Assembly (NCBI RefSeq): GCF_003391135.1
Contig: NZ_CP031455.1
Coordinates: 1,922,001 to 1,986,000, forward strand
DNA from: Streptoverticillium olivoreticuli subsp. olivoreticuli
GTDB lineage: Bacteria; Actinomycetota; Actinomycetes; Streptomycetales; Streptomycetaceae
Direction of reading: 5' to 3'
DNA length: 64,000 bases
Position 1 is the first letter of the stretch. Each line of letters starts with the position of its first letter. The notes below the pieces were generated by a model. The model had not been told where the DNA came from and made no database searches. It was given only the letters and a program-made list of their open reading frames with translations. Positions 36,725 through 45,655 of the stretch are shown in pieces. The translations under genes were made by a program, and so were the position numbers.

Positions 36725-37315
36725 ATGCAGCAGACGGGCCCCGCGAAGCGCCGCCGCGACCCCCAGAAGCGGATCGCCGAGATCGTCGCCGCCACCGAGA
36801 TCGTGATCGCCGCCCGGGGCATCGAGGGGCTGACCCACCGGGCCGTGGCGGAGGAGGCCGGTGTCCCGCTGGGCGCGACGACCTACCACTTCGCGACGAA
36901 GGACGACCTCATCACCGCGGCCCTGCGCGCCGCCGTCGACCGCTTCGCCGCCTATCTCCAGGAGTGGGTCGCCCAGCGGCCCCGGCTCACCGTGGACCAG
37001 CTCGTGGTCCTGCTCACGGACGCGCTGATGCCGGCCTTCGTGGGCCAACGGGACACGCAGGTCATGGAGTTCGAGCTCTATGTGGCCGCGCTGCGCCGCC
37101 CGCACCTGCGCCCGATCGCCGATCAGTACATCGAGCTGAGCTTCGAGACCCTGCTCAACTATGTCGACCCGCTGACCGCCCGCACCGCGGCCGTGGCCAT
37201 GAACGGCCTCACCCTCCGCGGCCTGGCCGGCTCCCACGCCCCGACCCGGGCCGAGGTGGAGGACATCCTCCGCCGCATCCTCACCCCCAACCCCGCCCTG
37301 GCCGACCTGCCATGA
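36725..37315 (+). CDS. TetR family transcriptional regulator
   Basis: 196 residues: a basic N-terminus, TetR HTH (AEIVAATEIVIAARGIEGLT, HRAVAEEAGVPLGATTYHFA) and a helical ligand domain (QLVVLLTDALMPAFVGQRDT, TQVMEFELYVAALRRPHL). A single-component regulator; ligand unknown. GGAG lies before ATG 36725. Confidence 0.92.
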   Translation: MQQTGPAKRRRDPQKRIAEIVAATEIVIAARGIEGLTHRAVAEEAGVPLGATTYHFATKDDLITAALRAAVDRFAAYLQEWVAQRPRLTVDQLVVLLTDALMPAFVGQRDTQVMEFELYVAALRRPHLRPIADQYIELSFETLLNYVDPLTARTAAVAMNGLTLRGLAGSHAPTRAEVEDILRRILTPNPALADLP

Positions 37316-37381
37316 GGCCGGGAGGGCGAGTGCTGACGGTCGTCACGAGCAGCGACGTCACGCTCCTGACACGGCCGGGGC

Positions 37382-37939
37382 TCAGTGCTTGACGAACAAT
37401 TCAAGGTCGTTGTGGCCGTCGCAGAAGACATAGTCGAACTGCTCGTTGACCAGCTCGTGCCAGTAGTTGTTCGTGTCCAGCGCCCAGATGCCGAATTTGT
37501 TGACGCTCACGCACTTCTGCCGCCCCGGCGGGGTGTTCGGAGTGGTCACGGTCAGCGTCAGGCTCGTGAGGTCTTTCCAATACAGATGCTGTCCCGGCTT
37601 CGGCCCGCCCAGCAGATTGACTTTGCTCCACGTGTTCTGGAAGTCGCCGAACTTCTGAAGGCGCTCCTGGTCGGTCTCGCAGCCGTTGTTGTTGGTCCGA
37701 ACGAGCTTGGTCCATGTGTCGCTGCCGGACACCGGGTCCCGGTAGCGCGCCGTGACCCACGAGGGGATGCACTCATTGGTGTTGGACAGGCTGGTGACGT
37801 CGAACCACATGTTGAATGCTTTGAAATCCTCGTTGCCGACAGCCGACGCGGGCGCGGCGTTGATCAGGCAGGTACCCAACGCCATTCCCAGCAGGATCGT
37901 AAGCGCTCTTCGGCAGGACCGAACCGTGCGTCTGCCCAT
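37382..37939 (-). CDS. secreted hypothetical protein
   Basis: 185 residues with a signal peptide (CRRALTILLGMALGTCLINA, cleavage near APASA) and a beta-rich mature domain with six cysteines; family not recognised. Recurrent aromatic motifs (MWFDVTSLSNTNECIPSW, NEQFDYVFCDGHNDLELFV) suggest a lectin-like or inhibitor-like fold. ATG at 37939 follows AAGGGA. Same strand as the GH16-like gene, 146 bp downstream of it. Confidence 0.7.
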   Translation of the reverse strand: MGRRTVRSCRRALTILLGMALGTCLINAAPASAVGNEDFKAFNMWFDVTSLSNTNECIPSWVTARYRDPVSGSDTWTKLVRTNNNGCETDQERLQKFGDFQNTWSKVNLLGGPKPGQHLYWKDLTSLTLTVTTPNTPPGRQKCVSVNKFGIWALDTNNYWHELVNEQFDYVFCDGHNDLELFVKH

Positions 37940-38085
37940 GGTGATCCCTTTCTTCCTCATCGCGGCAGAAGTGATCGCGCCCCACTCTCCTGCTCCCCAC
38001 GAGTCCCGACAAGCGTGAGATCTGGACAGCGGATCCCGGTTGCGGGCGAAGCTCGACGAGGGGTGCTGCCGCCGCCCCCCTGAGG

Positions 38086-39510
38086 TCAGGACTTCGGCAG
38101 GGTGTTGACGTAGTTGGTGCCGCCGGCGTAGAAGCCGTCCACGGCCTTCTGGACATCGGCCAGGGGAACGGCCCGGTCGGCCTGGTAGTAGAGCCAGTTG
38201 ACCTTCATGTCCCAGGTGCGCGGGCCCTTGAAGGGGAGGTCGACGAGCCACGCGCTGAAGTGGACGCCCATGCGTTCGCGCGGGAAGTACTTCTTGTCGT
38301 CGTGGCTGAACAGCTCGCGGCCGTCCACGGAGTAGGTGACCGTCCCGTTCACCGCGGTGATCATCATCGTGTGCCAGCCCTGGAGGCTCCGGCTCTGGAA
38401 GCGGGTGACCCGGTCCTCCGGCCTGCCGCTGCCGCTGCGCCAGCTCGTGGTGTCGATCCGGGGGCCGGGCGCGCCCCACCCGCCGTTCGGCATGTACTCG
38501 TAGTCGAGTTCGCTGTAATTGTTCGACTTGTCCTTCGGGGAGATCGCGAAGAAGGACTCGTTGAGGTGGTCGCCGGTGCGGCCGCTGGTGGGCTTGTCGC
38601 TGAAATAGACCCGGGCGGCGATGGTCCCCGTGAAGAACTCGGGGCGGGTGCTCTGCAGCTCGGCCTGCTTGGTGCCTTCCTTGGTCCCGTCGCTGGTGAC
38701 CCGCAGCTGCAGTGCCTGGCCGCCCCTGGCGCTCGCCTCGGAGGGGAAGGTGACGCCGTCGGCCGACCAGGTGCTGGGGATACCGGGACCGCCCCCCTCG
38801 GTACGGGCCCGCCAGCCGTTGGCGGCGAGCGCGGGGTCGTCGGCCCCGCTGTAGTGGAAGTTGTCGAACACGACCCCGGCGGGCGCCGCGTCGGACGTTC
38901 CCCGCCCCGGGCCGGGGGTGCCGCCGCCCGGTTCCTCGCCCCAGACGAGCGCTCCGCGGTGGTACGCGGTCACCAGCTTCGACGGCGCGTAGTGCGTGGC
39001 CTTGGCGTCGAACGAGCGGTCGTTCGCCTGGTTGAGCTCCTTGCGGTCGAGCCGGTAGAGCTGGAGCCCGATCGCCTGACTGGTCCCGCCGGGCGCCAGC
39101 TCGCCGGCCCCCTTCGTGAAGCCGATCTCGAGGTAATGGTCGGCGTTGGCCGCCTTGCCGGTCGTCGCGCCTATCTTCTGGGTGATGTTCGAGCAGCCGA
39201 CACTCGTCTGGACGCAGTTGGCGCCGTACGCGGCCCCGTCGTCCGCGGTGAAGTAATACCGAAGAGTCACATCACCGAGGGGCACGGTCTTCTTGGAATC
39301 GTTGATGACTTCCAGCCACGGCTTGGCCGTGCCGGTCTTGGCCGGGGCATCGGTCCGGTACCGGACCGTGAGCTGCGCGGATCCGGAGTCGTCGGAACCC
39401 CACCAGGTGAAATAGGCCGCGGTGCCGCCGGCGACGAGTACGGCCATGGCGAGCAGTATTTTGAAAACGACCCGTCCGCGATGACGGGAATTGCGGAGGG
39501 CGCGGCTCAC
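38086..39510 (-). CDS. membrane-anchored CBM3 / GH16-like polysaccharide-binding hydrolase
   Basis: 474 residues. One N-terminal membrane segment (VVFKILLAMAVLVAGGTAAY) followed by a CBM3-like cellulose-binding module (SGSAQLTVRYRTDAPAKTG, PWLEVINDSKKTVPLGDVTL), a Gly/Pro linker and a concanavalin-like domain with YSELDYEYMPN, which matches the GH16 ExDxxE arrangement. It likely binds and cuts a beta-glucan-like polymer at the surface. GTG at 39510 has an AAGGAGCTTTA ribosome site. It is divergent from the glycosyltransferase gene, so it probably handles the polymer made by that enzyme. Confidence 0.8.
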   Translation of the reverse strand: MSRALRNSRHRGRVVFKILLAMAVLVAGGTAAYFTWWGSDDSGSAQLTVRYRTDAPAKTGTAKPWLEVINDSKKTVPLGDVTLRYYFTADDGAAYGANCVQTSVGCSNITQKIGATTGKAANADHYLEIGFTKGAGELAPGGTSQAIGLQLYRLDRKELNQANDRSFDAKATHYAPSKLVTAYHRGALVWGEEPGGGTPGPGRGTSDAAPAGVVFDNFHYSGADDPALAANGWRARTEGGGPGIPSTWSADGVTFPSEASARGGQALQLRVTSDGTKEGTKQAELQSTRPEFFTGTIAARVYFSDKPTSGRTGDHLNESFFAISPKDKSNNYSELDYEYMPNGGWGAPGPRIDTTSWRSGSGRPEDRVTRFQSRSLQGWHTMMITAVNGTVTYSVDGRELFSHDDKKYFPRERMGVHFSAWLVDLPFKGPRTWDMKVNWLYYQADRAVPLADVQKAVDGFYAGGTNYVNTLPKS

Positions 39511-39962
39511 TAAAGCTCCTTGGTGAGATTGAGATGCGGGGTCGGCGCCGGGCGCACGCACTTCGCATCACATTCACGAATGGTCATATTCCGCACCATC
39601 GTAACCACCCCCCGCCGGGGTCCCCGAGCCATCGACAACCCGCCGGTTCACGCCATTCACCCCTGTCAGCCGGGGTCGGGGCCCGCGCCCGGAGCGTCCC
39701 GGGCCGATGCCGCGACGAGGCAACCGCTATAGGTGTTCTTTATCACTGCTTTACCATCGACATGTACCCACGAAGCCCGATCGACCCCGATTTACCGGGG
39801 TCGAACGGCTTAATGATCTCTAATTGCATGATCACTAAGGCCTATCGACCGGATCGAACCTGTTCGGGCGGCCGTGCGCGTGAGGTACCTTCTTGTTCTG
39901 TTTTCACGGGATCCGCACAACATGCCGGTCTTGTGCGTTTGATGTGAAGCGGGGGGAAGACC
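39511..39962. promoter_or_regulatory. AT-rich divergent promoter region with hairpin
   Basis: A 450-base region unusually rich in A+T for this chromosome between divergent polysaccharide genes. At 39781-39804 it carries a perfect 9-bp inverted repeat (TCGACCCCG and its complement) around a 6-base loop, about 160 bases before the glycosyltransferase start. The long leader implies complex control. No gene was found. Confidence 0.6.
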
Positions 39963-41174
39963 TTGTCGGGCACCACTGCGCGCCGGGATCACCGTGCGCG
40001 CCGCGGCCGTCGTCCGCGCGCCGAAGCGCCGCGTACGACGAGCAGCCGGCACCGCAGGGGCCGCGTCTCCCCCGACGAGGTGGGCGGTGCCGCCCTCTAC
40101 GACACCGTGATCCTCGTTCCGGCGCGGAACGAGGAAGTCGGGGTCTTCACCTCGCTGAGGTCCCTGGCCTCCCAGACCCGGCGCCCCGACCTCATCGTCG
40201 TGGTGGTCAACAACTCGACCGACCGCACCGAGGAGTTCGCGCGTCAGTTCGCGGACGACGAGCAGACGCCGCCGACGGTCGTGCTGGTCCTCGACGACAA
40301 TCCGCACAAGAAGGCGGGCGCCCTCAACCACGGCCTCCGCTGGCTCAGGGAGGCCGTCGGGGGCCGGCTGACCAACAAGGTGCGGCACGTCCTCGTCATG
40401 GACGCCGACACCGAGCTGCACCCGAAGTTCATCGAGCGGGCCCGCAACGTCATCGCGTCCGATCCGGAGCTCGGCGGCGTCAGCGCCGCCTGCCTCGGCC
40501 GCACAGGCCTGTGGCGCAACCCGTGGCAGCGGTACCTCCTCGGCATGCAGATCATCGAGTACGGCCGGGCCGCGAACACCCGGTTCCGCAGGGACGTCCA
40601 CACCATGTCGGGGGCCGGCTCCTTCTACCGGGCCGAGGCCCTGCAGAGCCTGCTCGACTGGCGGGGCGAGGTCTTCTGGGAGGACCACAGCAATCTGGTC
40701 GAGGACTACGAGACCACGCTCGCTCTGAAGGAATCCGGCTGGAAGGTCACCGCCAACCAGCTCTGCATCGCGTACACCGACCTCATGCCCACGCTGCGCG
40801 AACTGATCCAGCAGCGCGAACGGTGGAGCCGCGGCACCGTGGACACCCTGCGCGCCCGCGGCTGGACGAAGTTCACCTGGCATTCCATCGCCACCATGAT
40901 CCTGGGGCTCATCGGCGCCGCCTACATTCTGGGCTGGGGCTCGCCCCACCTCGTGATGGCCGCGAAGAACGGCTTTTCCCAGCGGCCGCTCTTCCTGCTG
41001 CTCTTCGCCTTCTGGATCGTCTATCCCGCACTCCGAGTACGGAATCTCGGATGGAAGGCCATGCTGGTCGAGGCCCTGCTGATTCCGGAGCTGGTGTTCA
41101 CCGTGGTGCGGACCTACTGGCTCGTTTCGTCCATCGTGAAGTCCTATGTGACCCGCGTATCCGCGTGGAAATGA
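39963..41174 (+). CDS. GT2 glycosyltransferase of exopolysaccharide-synthase type
   Basis: 403 residues, a processive membrane glycosyltransferase related to PgaC/NodC/hyaluronan synthases. GT-A domain with TVILVPARNEEVGVF, VMDADTELHPK (DxD), VEDYETTLALKESG and QQRERWSRGTVDTL; three C-terminal membrane helices follow (MILGLIGAAYILGWG, LFLLLFAFWIVYPAL, EALLIPELVFTVVRTYWL). The first 45 residues are basic and disordered. TTG at 39963 follows GGGGGAAG. A small membrane protein gene follows after 13 bp. Confidence 0.88.
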   Translation: MSGTTARRDHRARRGRRPRAEAPRTTSSRHRRGRVSPDEVGGAALYDTVILVPARNEEVGVFTSLRSLASQTRRPDLIVVVVNNSTDRTEEFARQFADDEQTPPTVVLVLDDNPHKKAGALNHGLRWLREAVGGRLTNKVRHVLVMDADTELHPKFIERARNVIASDPELGGVSAACLGRTGLWRNPWQRYLLGMQIIEYGRAANTRFRRDVHTMSGAGSFYRAEALQSLLDWRGEVFWEDHSNLVEDYETTLALKESGWKVTANQLCIAYTDLMPTLRELIQQRERWSRGTVDTLRARGWTKFTWHSIATMILGLIGAAYILGWGSPHLVMAAKNGFSQRPLFLLLFAFWIVYPALRVRNLGWKAMLVEALLIPELVFTVVRTYWLVSSIVKSYVTRVSAWK

Positions 41175-41187
41175 TTCAAGGAGAACA

Positions 41188-41373
41188 ATGAATTCCCTCA
41201 AGGGCCTGGGGGTCTGCGCGGTGCTTGCGGGCATTGCCTACGCGTTGACCCGGGTGGCGGACACCGACCAGCTGCTGCTCGGCGCCACCGTCGTGATCAT
41301 CACCATGTGCCTGATCACGTACGCGGCATCCATCAGGCGACGCCGGAGGGACCACCGCGTCGCCGGAGAGTAG
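41188..41373 (+). CDS. small two-helix membrane protein
   Basis: 61 residues: two membrane helices (LGVCAVLAGIAYALTRV and LLLGATVVIITMCLITYAAS) and a basic C-terminus (RRRRRDHR). AAGGAG precedes the ATG. Size, topology and position after a PgaC-like synthase recall PgaD-type accessory subunits, though no sequence homology can be claimed. Confidence 0.7.
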   Translation: MNSLKGLGVCAVLAGIAYALTRVADTDQLLLGATVVIITMCLITYAASIRRRRRDHRVAGE

Positions 41374-41484
41374 TGACGGACCGAAGCCCCCGCGCCTGCC
41401 TTTGCATGCTCGGTGCGTGATCGGGCAGGTCGCGGGAAAGCGCTGTGGACGCGTTGAGCGGTGACGCCGGGCGGTAGCGCTGGA

Positions 41485-42411
41485 TCAGCCGAAGGTTCCG
41501 GTGCCGACGACCTTCCAGTCGCGGGTGCAATCCGGGCCACACTTCCACGACAGACGCGGGTCACTCGTCACGTTGCCCTTGCCGTCGAGCAACCACGTAG
41601 CCAGCTCACCGGTGGTCGTGTTGTGCCAGAGGACATCGGTCCTGCCGTCACCGTTGAAGTCCCCCGTACCGACCACCTTCCAGTCACGGGTGCAATCCGG
41701 ACCGCACCTCCACGACAGACGCGGGTCACTCGTCACATTGCCCTTTCCATCGAGCAACCACGCAGCGAGCTCACCGGTGGTCGTGTTGTGCCAGAGGACA
41801 TCGGTCCTGCCGTCACCGTTGAAGTCCCCCGTACCGACCACCTTCCAGTCACGAGTACAGTCCGGGCCACACTTCCACGACAAGCGCGGATCACTCATCA
41901 CGTTGCCCTTTCCATCGAGCAACCACGTAGCCAGCTCACCGGTGGTCGTGTTGTGCCACAACACATCAGTCCTGCCATCACCGTTGAAGTCCCCCGTACC
42001 AACGACCTTCCAGTCACGAGTACAGTCCGGGCCACACTTCCACGACAGACGCGGGTCACCCGTCACATTGCCCCTGCCATCGAGCAACCACGTAGCCAGC
42101 TCACCCGTAGTCGTGTTGTGCCAGAGGACGTCAGTCCTGCCGTCACCGTTGAAGTCCCCGGTGCCGACCACCTTCCAGTCGCGGGTGCAATCCGGACCGC
42201 ACCTCCACGACAGACGCGGGTCACCCGTCACATTGCCCCTACCATCGAGCAACCACGCAGCGAGCTCACCGGTGGTCGTGTTGTGCCACAACACATCCGA
42301 GGAGTTCCCGGCCACACTGGCGGAGGCGTTCGTGGTGGCACCGGCGAGGGCCAGGGCAGCCGCTCCTGCGGCTATCAGAGCCGCCAGTCTTCGAATCGGA
42401 CCCATTCTCAT
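41485..42411 (-). CDS. secreted FG-GAP/VCBS-like protein with five near-identical repeats
   Basis: 308 residues: a signal peptide (LAALIAAGAAALALAGATTN, cleavage near ASAS) then five tandem 55-residue repeats (165 bp each), nearly identical in sequence. Each has SSDVLWHNTTTGELA, WLLDG(R/K)GNV, LSW(R/K)CGPDCTRDWKVVG and the calcium-loop-like GDFNGDGRTD, as in FG-GAP or VCBS propeller blades. Five blades plus the last partial module may close one beta-propeller. ATG at 42411 follows GGGAGG. Role unknown; probably a surface or secreted binding protein. Confidence 0.85.
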   Translation of the reverse strand: MRMGPIRRLAALIAAGAAALALAGATTNASASVAGNSSDVLWHNTTTGELAAWLLDGRGNVTGDPRLSWRCGPDCTRDWKVVGTGDFNGDGRTDVLWHNTTTGELATWLLDGRGNVTGDPRLSWKCGPDCTRDWKVVGTGDFNGDGRTDVLWHNTTTGELATWLLDGKGNVMSDPRLSWKCGPDCTRDWKVVGTGDFNGDGRTDVLWHNTTTGELAAWLLDGKGNVTSDPRLSWRCGPDCTRDWKVVGTGDFNGDGRTDVLWHNTTTGELATWLLDGKGNVTSDPRLSWKCGPDCTRDWKVVGTGTFG

Positions 42412-42716
42412 CTGCGAACCTCCCGGACCGAGTAACTGCGGATTCACGTCTGTCGGGATGTGCGTTCGGGTGTGACGGCTCGAGGATGGCGCAGCCGGGA
42501 GCCGAGGGGCTAGTGGTCGGTGAGCTGAACGGTCCGGTCGGCTCACCGTGTCCGGTGGGCGGTGCGTCCCGGATCGGTTCGGTCCAGGCACGTCACGGCT
42601 TGCGACCAGCGGAATCCCGGTCAGGGGCAGCGCCCCTCCGGTGCAGCGGCGACTCTCCGGGCGCCCGAAATCCGTCCGGTTACGGTCTACGCCGAAGCTG
42701 CCCTCGCAATGGGGGC

Positions 42717-42892
42717 GTCAGCCGCCGTACGGGCGCTCCTCCGGGAGGAGGCGGGGACAGGCAGGCGTTGCTCAGTGCCCAGTCGAAGCCGGCGCGGTCG
42801 ATCTCGATCGCGAGGACGCACTCCTGATCAGGCTTGGTGGCCCAGCCGCAGCGGTACATCATCCACAGGAACGAGGGCTTGATCCAAGTCAA
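42717..42892 (-). pseudogene. internally deleted DUF4291 gene copy
   Basis: This 176-base stretch matches, with only a few base differences, the DUF4291 gene at 50893-51456. It contains that gene's 3' end (39 bases from the stop codon) joined directly to the central coding part (LTWIKPSFLWMMYRCGW...), with about 250 bases missing between. The join falls at a short GGG-type microhomology and changes the frame; the 5' third of the gene is also absent. Confidence 0.85.
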
Positions 42893-43152
42893 GCAGTGTT
42901 CGTATTCCTTTTCTATCTGGTCGAATTCGCACAGGTCAGGCGGTCGGCCACCTCGAAAGTGTGACGCCGTTCGGGCAACAACGCTCCGTCGGCCAACCGA
43001 TCCGGGGGCCGAAAGGTCAGCAGTCAGCCCCGCCCTCGTCTCACGCCTCCCGACATGGGTACGGTCTCTGTCGTGTCCGGCGCGCGCCGGTTGGTCACCA
43101 GTTAGTTGCGCGCGGCGGAAGGTCGCGCACGACTTGGGGAGTTGGTACCGGC

Positions 43153-44073
43153 ATGGCGTCTGACGTTGCACGGACATCGCTAGAGGGGTTCACCACGGCA
43201 GGAATGACGCAGGTGATGGCTGCTGCCTGCCAGTCAGCGAAACTGGACGCCAGAGGCGCGGAGTTGATCCGCTTCGGGGAGAACGCCCTTTTCCGGCTGG
43301 CTTCCGATCCAGTGATCGTACGGGTGGCTCGCTCAGCGCGATATCTGCCATCAGTGCGAAACGAAGTGGCGGTCTCGCGTTGGTTGGCGCGGGAGGGATT
43401 TCCCGCCGGTCGCGTGGTAGAAGACCTGGAACAGCCGGTTCTCGTCGACGGGCACCCAGTGACCTTCTGGCACCTGATCAACGAAGGTGACCGTAAGCCG
43501 ACATACGGAGAGCTGGGTGCAGTCCTCCGCGACCTCCATTCGCTGCCGCTCCCCGCCGGGCTGGAACTTCCACCGTACGACGTGTTCGGCCGGTCGGAGC
43601 TCCGCATCGAGCAGGCTCGGGGCGTGTCGGATGACGATCGAGAGTTCTTGCGTGAGCGTCACGAAACACTTCGGCAGGAAGTCACGAAGCTGTGCTTCGA
43701 CTCCGCCAAGGGTCCTGTGCACGGGGATGCCCACAGGCAGAACCTCATGGTGGACGATCGGGATCGTGTCATCCTCATCGACTTCGAAGGCTTCAGCTTC
43801 GATCACCCCGAGTGGGACCTGATGGTGACGGCAGTCGAGCATCACAGCCTGCGGTGGCAGACTGAGAAGCAGTACGCCGACTTCGTCAAGTCCTACGGGC
43901 GCGACCTGCGGGACTGGCCCGGCTTCAAGACAGTGCGCGGCATACAGGAGTTCCACATGACCACGTGGCTCATGCAGAACGCTGCCGAGAATACGAAGGT
44001 TGCCGAGGAATACGCACGGCGTATCGCTTCCCTACGGGATGACGACTCGCCGCGGAACTGGCGTCCTTGGTAG
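43153..44073 (+). CDS. APH/choline kinase-like phosphotransferase family protein
   Basis: 306 residues of the aminoglycoside phosphotransferase/choline-kinase fold: an N-lobe (RFGENALFRLASDPVIVRVA), then the catalytic VHGDAHRQNLMV (HxDxxxxN) and the metal-binding ILIDFEGFSFDHPEWDLM. Members phosphorylate small molecules or act as regulators; resistance is not implied. First gene inside the island bounded by DUF4291 copies; convergent with the XRE-TPR regulator, 8 bases apart. Confidence 0.88.
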   Translation: MASDVARTSLEGFTTAGMTQVMAAACQSAKLDARGAELIRFGENALFRLASDPVIVRVARSARYLPSVRNEVAVSRWLAREGFPAGRVVEDLEQPVLVDGHPVTFWHLINEGDRKPTYGELGAVLRDLHSLPLPAGLELPPYDVFGRSELRIEQARGVSDDDREFLRERHETLRQEVTKLCFDSAKGPVHGDAHRQNLMVDDRDRVILIDFEGFSFDHPEWDLMVTAVEHHSLRWQTEKQYADFVKSYGRDLRDWPGFKTVRGIQEFHMTTWLMQNAAENTKVAEEYARRIASLRDDDSPRNWRPW

Positions 44074-44080
44074 AAGGGGT

Positions 44081-45451
44081 TTACTCCTCTTCGAGACGGG
44101 CGATTGCCTCCCGTACGCGCTCGTTGAACTCGGCCACGGCTCGGTTGCCGGAGTGAGCGTTGACCTCGGTCTGAAAGTCTCCGACGTAGCGTTGGAAGCG
44201 GGCAGACTGGAGGGAGTCGCCTGCTTCGACCGCCAGGCCGGCTGTGGTGAGAGCGCTTTCCAGCTCGCCGTTGAGGAGTTGGCTCTGAGCGAGGACCATG
44301 CGGCAGAAGCCGACGCTCCGCGCGTACTTGGGATCGGTGATGTCCACGGCCCGTTGAGCATGACGTAGGGCTTCCTTGCGCTGCTTGAGGTCGCGGAAGC
44401 AGTGGCAGAACTCTCCCATGAGCTCGGCCGGGGTGAAGTACGAGAGCCATTCAGGGTCGGTCGTGGTATCGGCCCGCTCAAGGTACCGCTCGGCCTCATT
44501 CATGGCCCGGCCTGCTCCGACGGGATCGGCGGCGTTGGACAGGGCGCGCGCCTCCATGGAGGCGAACATGGCCATGGCCCGCGGGGTGGCTCGGCCCCTG
44601 GCGCCTTCGAGTGCGGCACGCGCCAGCTGGGTCGACTGCGCGTAGTTCCCGAGGTAGTTCGCCTGGTGACTGAGGTTGGAGAGGATGCGGCCGCCGAACA
44701 TTCGGTCATCCGTGAATTGAGACAGGCGCAGGGTCGCAGTCAGATAGCGGTGGGCAATCCGGTGATTCCCGGAATCGTATGCCGTCCATCCGAGTAACTG
44801 AGCGATCTCCGAAGCGGCGCCGAAGAGCGCGGTGCCCACTTTTTCGCTGTAGCTGACACTGAGCAGAGGCAGCACTTCATGGCGGAAGTAATGCCGCAGC
44901 GCCTTATGGCCGTGCCCACCGCCGAACTGGAAGTCGAGCTCCATGAACATTTTGCCTGCTGTGCGGATTGCCCGAACGTCTCGCATGCCCACACGCTGAC
45001 GCCCTGGCCGGTCGGCGGTGATGCCGTCAGGGCGAGCGGTGATCCAGGACAGCACCGCCGCATTCAAGTCGCCGTCGGCGATGATCAGCCCCCGGGTCTC
45101 GGGAACATCCGAGCTCTGCGAACTCAGGCTGTCCAGCCTGGCCAACGCTTCTGTGGATGTAGCGGGGTAGCTCTCGGTCACGGCGGCGGCCGTGTCGGTC
45201 CCGCCGAAGAACCCTAGGTCGCTCGGGCTGATGCGCCGTTGCAGCTTGGCGCTGAGGGCATTCGCCATGATGGCGGCCGTCTTGGGCTGGATACCTGATC
45301 CATCGCGCCACCGCTGCACGGAGACATGCGTAGTGCCCACTACCTCGCCGCGTTGCATGGCGAGATCTCGCATGCGCTTGGCCAGACCTTTGTTCGAGAC
45401 GTTGGCCTCATCCATGAGTGAGATCAACTGCGCGTTCGGCTCTCGGTTCAT
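44081..45451 (-). CDS. XRE-TPR transcriptional regulator
   Basis: 456 residues. An N-terminal helix-turn-helix (LISLMDEANVSNKGLAKRMR, GTTHVSVQRWRDGSGIQPKT) followed by helical TPR-like repeats (SGNHRIAHRYLTATLRLSQF, ALRHAQRAVDITDP, ALTTAGLAVEAGDSLQSARF). Proteins of this layout in Streptomyces regulate neighbouring genes, often near anti-sigma-like ATPases. ATG at 45451 starts the HTH domain. It is divergent from the ATPase gene, and the region between holds palindromic GTTCA/TGAAC sites that are candidate operators. Confidence 0.85.
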   Translation of the reverse strand: MNREPNAQLISLMDEANVSNKGLAKRMRDLAMQRGEVVGTTHVSVQRWRDGSGIQPKTAAIMANALSAKLQRRISPSDLGFFGGTDTAAAVTESYPATSTEALARLDSLSSQSSDVPETRGLIIADGDLNAAVLSWITARPDGITADRPGRQRVGMRDVRAIRTAGKMFMELDFQFGGGHGHKALRHYFRHEVLPLLSVSYSEKVGTALFGAASEIAQLLGWTAYDSGNHRIAHRYLTATLRLSQFTDDRMFGGRILSNLSHQANYLGNYAQSTQLARAALEGARGRATPRAMAMFASMEARALSNAADPVGAGRAMNEAERYLERADTTTDPEWLSYFTPAELMGEFCHCFRDLKQRKEALRHAQRAVDITDPKYARSVGFCRMVLAQSQLLNGELESALTTAGLAVEAGDSLQSARFQRYVGDFQTEVNAHSGNRAVAEFNERVREAIARLEEE

Positions 45452-45479
45452 GTCCCTTGCCAACCCCTGGTCGACGGCT

Positions 45480-45602
45480 GGGGTTCATCGTGGCACAGCC
45501 GACCATCACCGGGGGTTCATTCGTGAACCCCCTTACCTGTCCTGGGTGTTCGCATGAACCTCCTGGTGAACGCTCCCGCTCTCCGATGCGAAGCCGTTCA
45601 CT
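45480..45602. promoter_or_regulatory. operator cluster between the XRE-TPR and ATPase genes
   Basis: A perfect palindrome with 9-bp arms (GGGGGTTCA at 45511-45519 and TGAACCCCC at 45524-45532, 4 bp apart) is the centre. A half-site of the same sequence, GGGGTTCATCG, lies at 45480-45490; a related inverted repeat (GTTC-4 bp-GAAC) at 45548-45559; and GTGAAC and GTTCAC half-sites follow at about 45566 and 45596. The cluster lies between the two divergent starts. Confidence 0.65.
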
Positions 45603-45655
45603 GTTCGTCACACGGCAGCGGAACAGAGGTTCCGTCGACGGACGGAGGGCGAGCA

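Noticed and set aside
41500..42330. Possible CRISPR array from regular repeats
   Set aside because: The 165-bp units are contiguous, encode an in-frame FG-GAP-like repeat protein and have no spacers.
43153..44073. Aminoglycoside resistance gene
   Set aside because: Only the general kinase motifs are present; no match to a known resistance subgroup could be recognised and context is regulatory.
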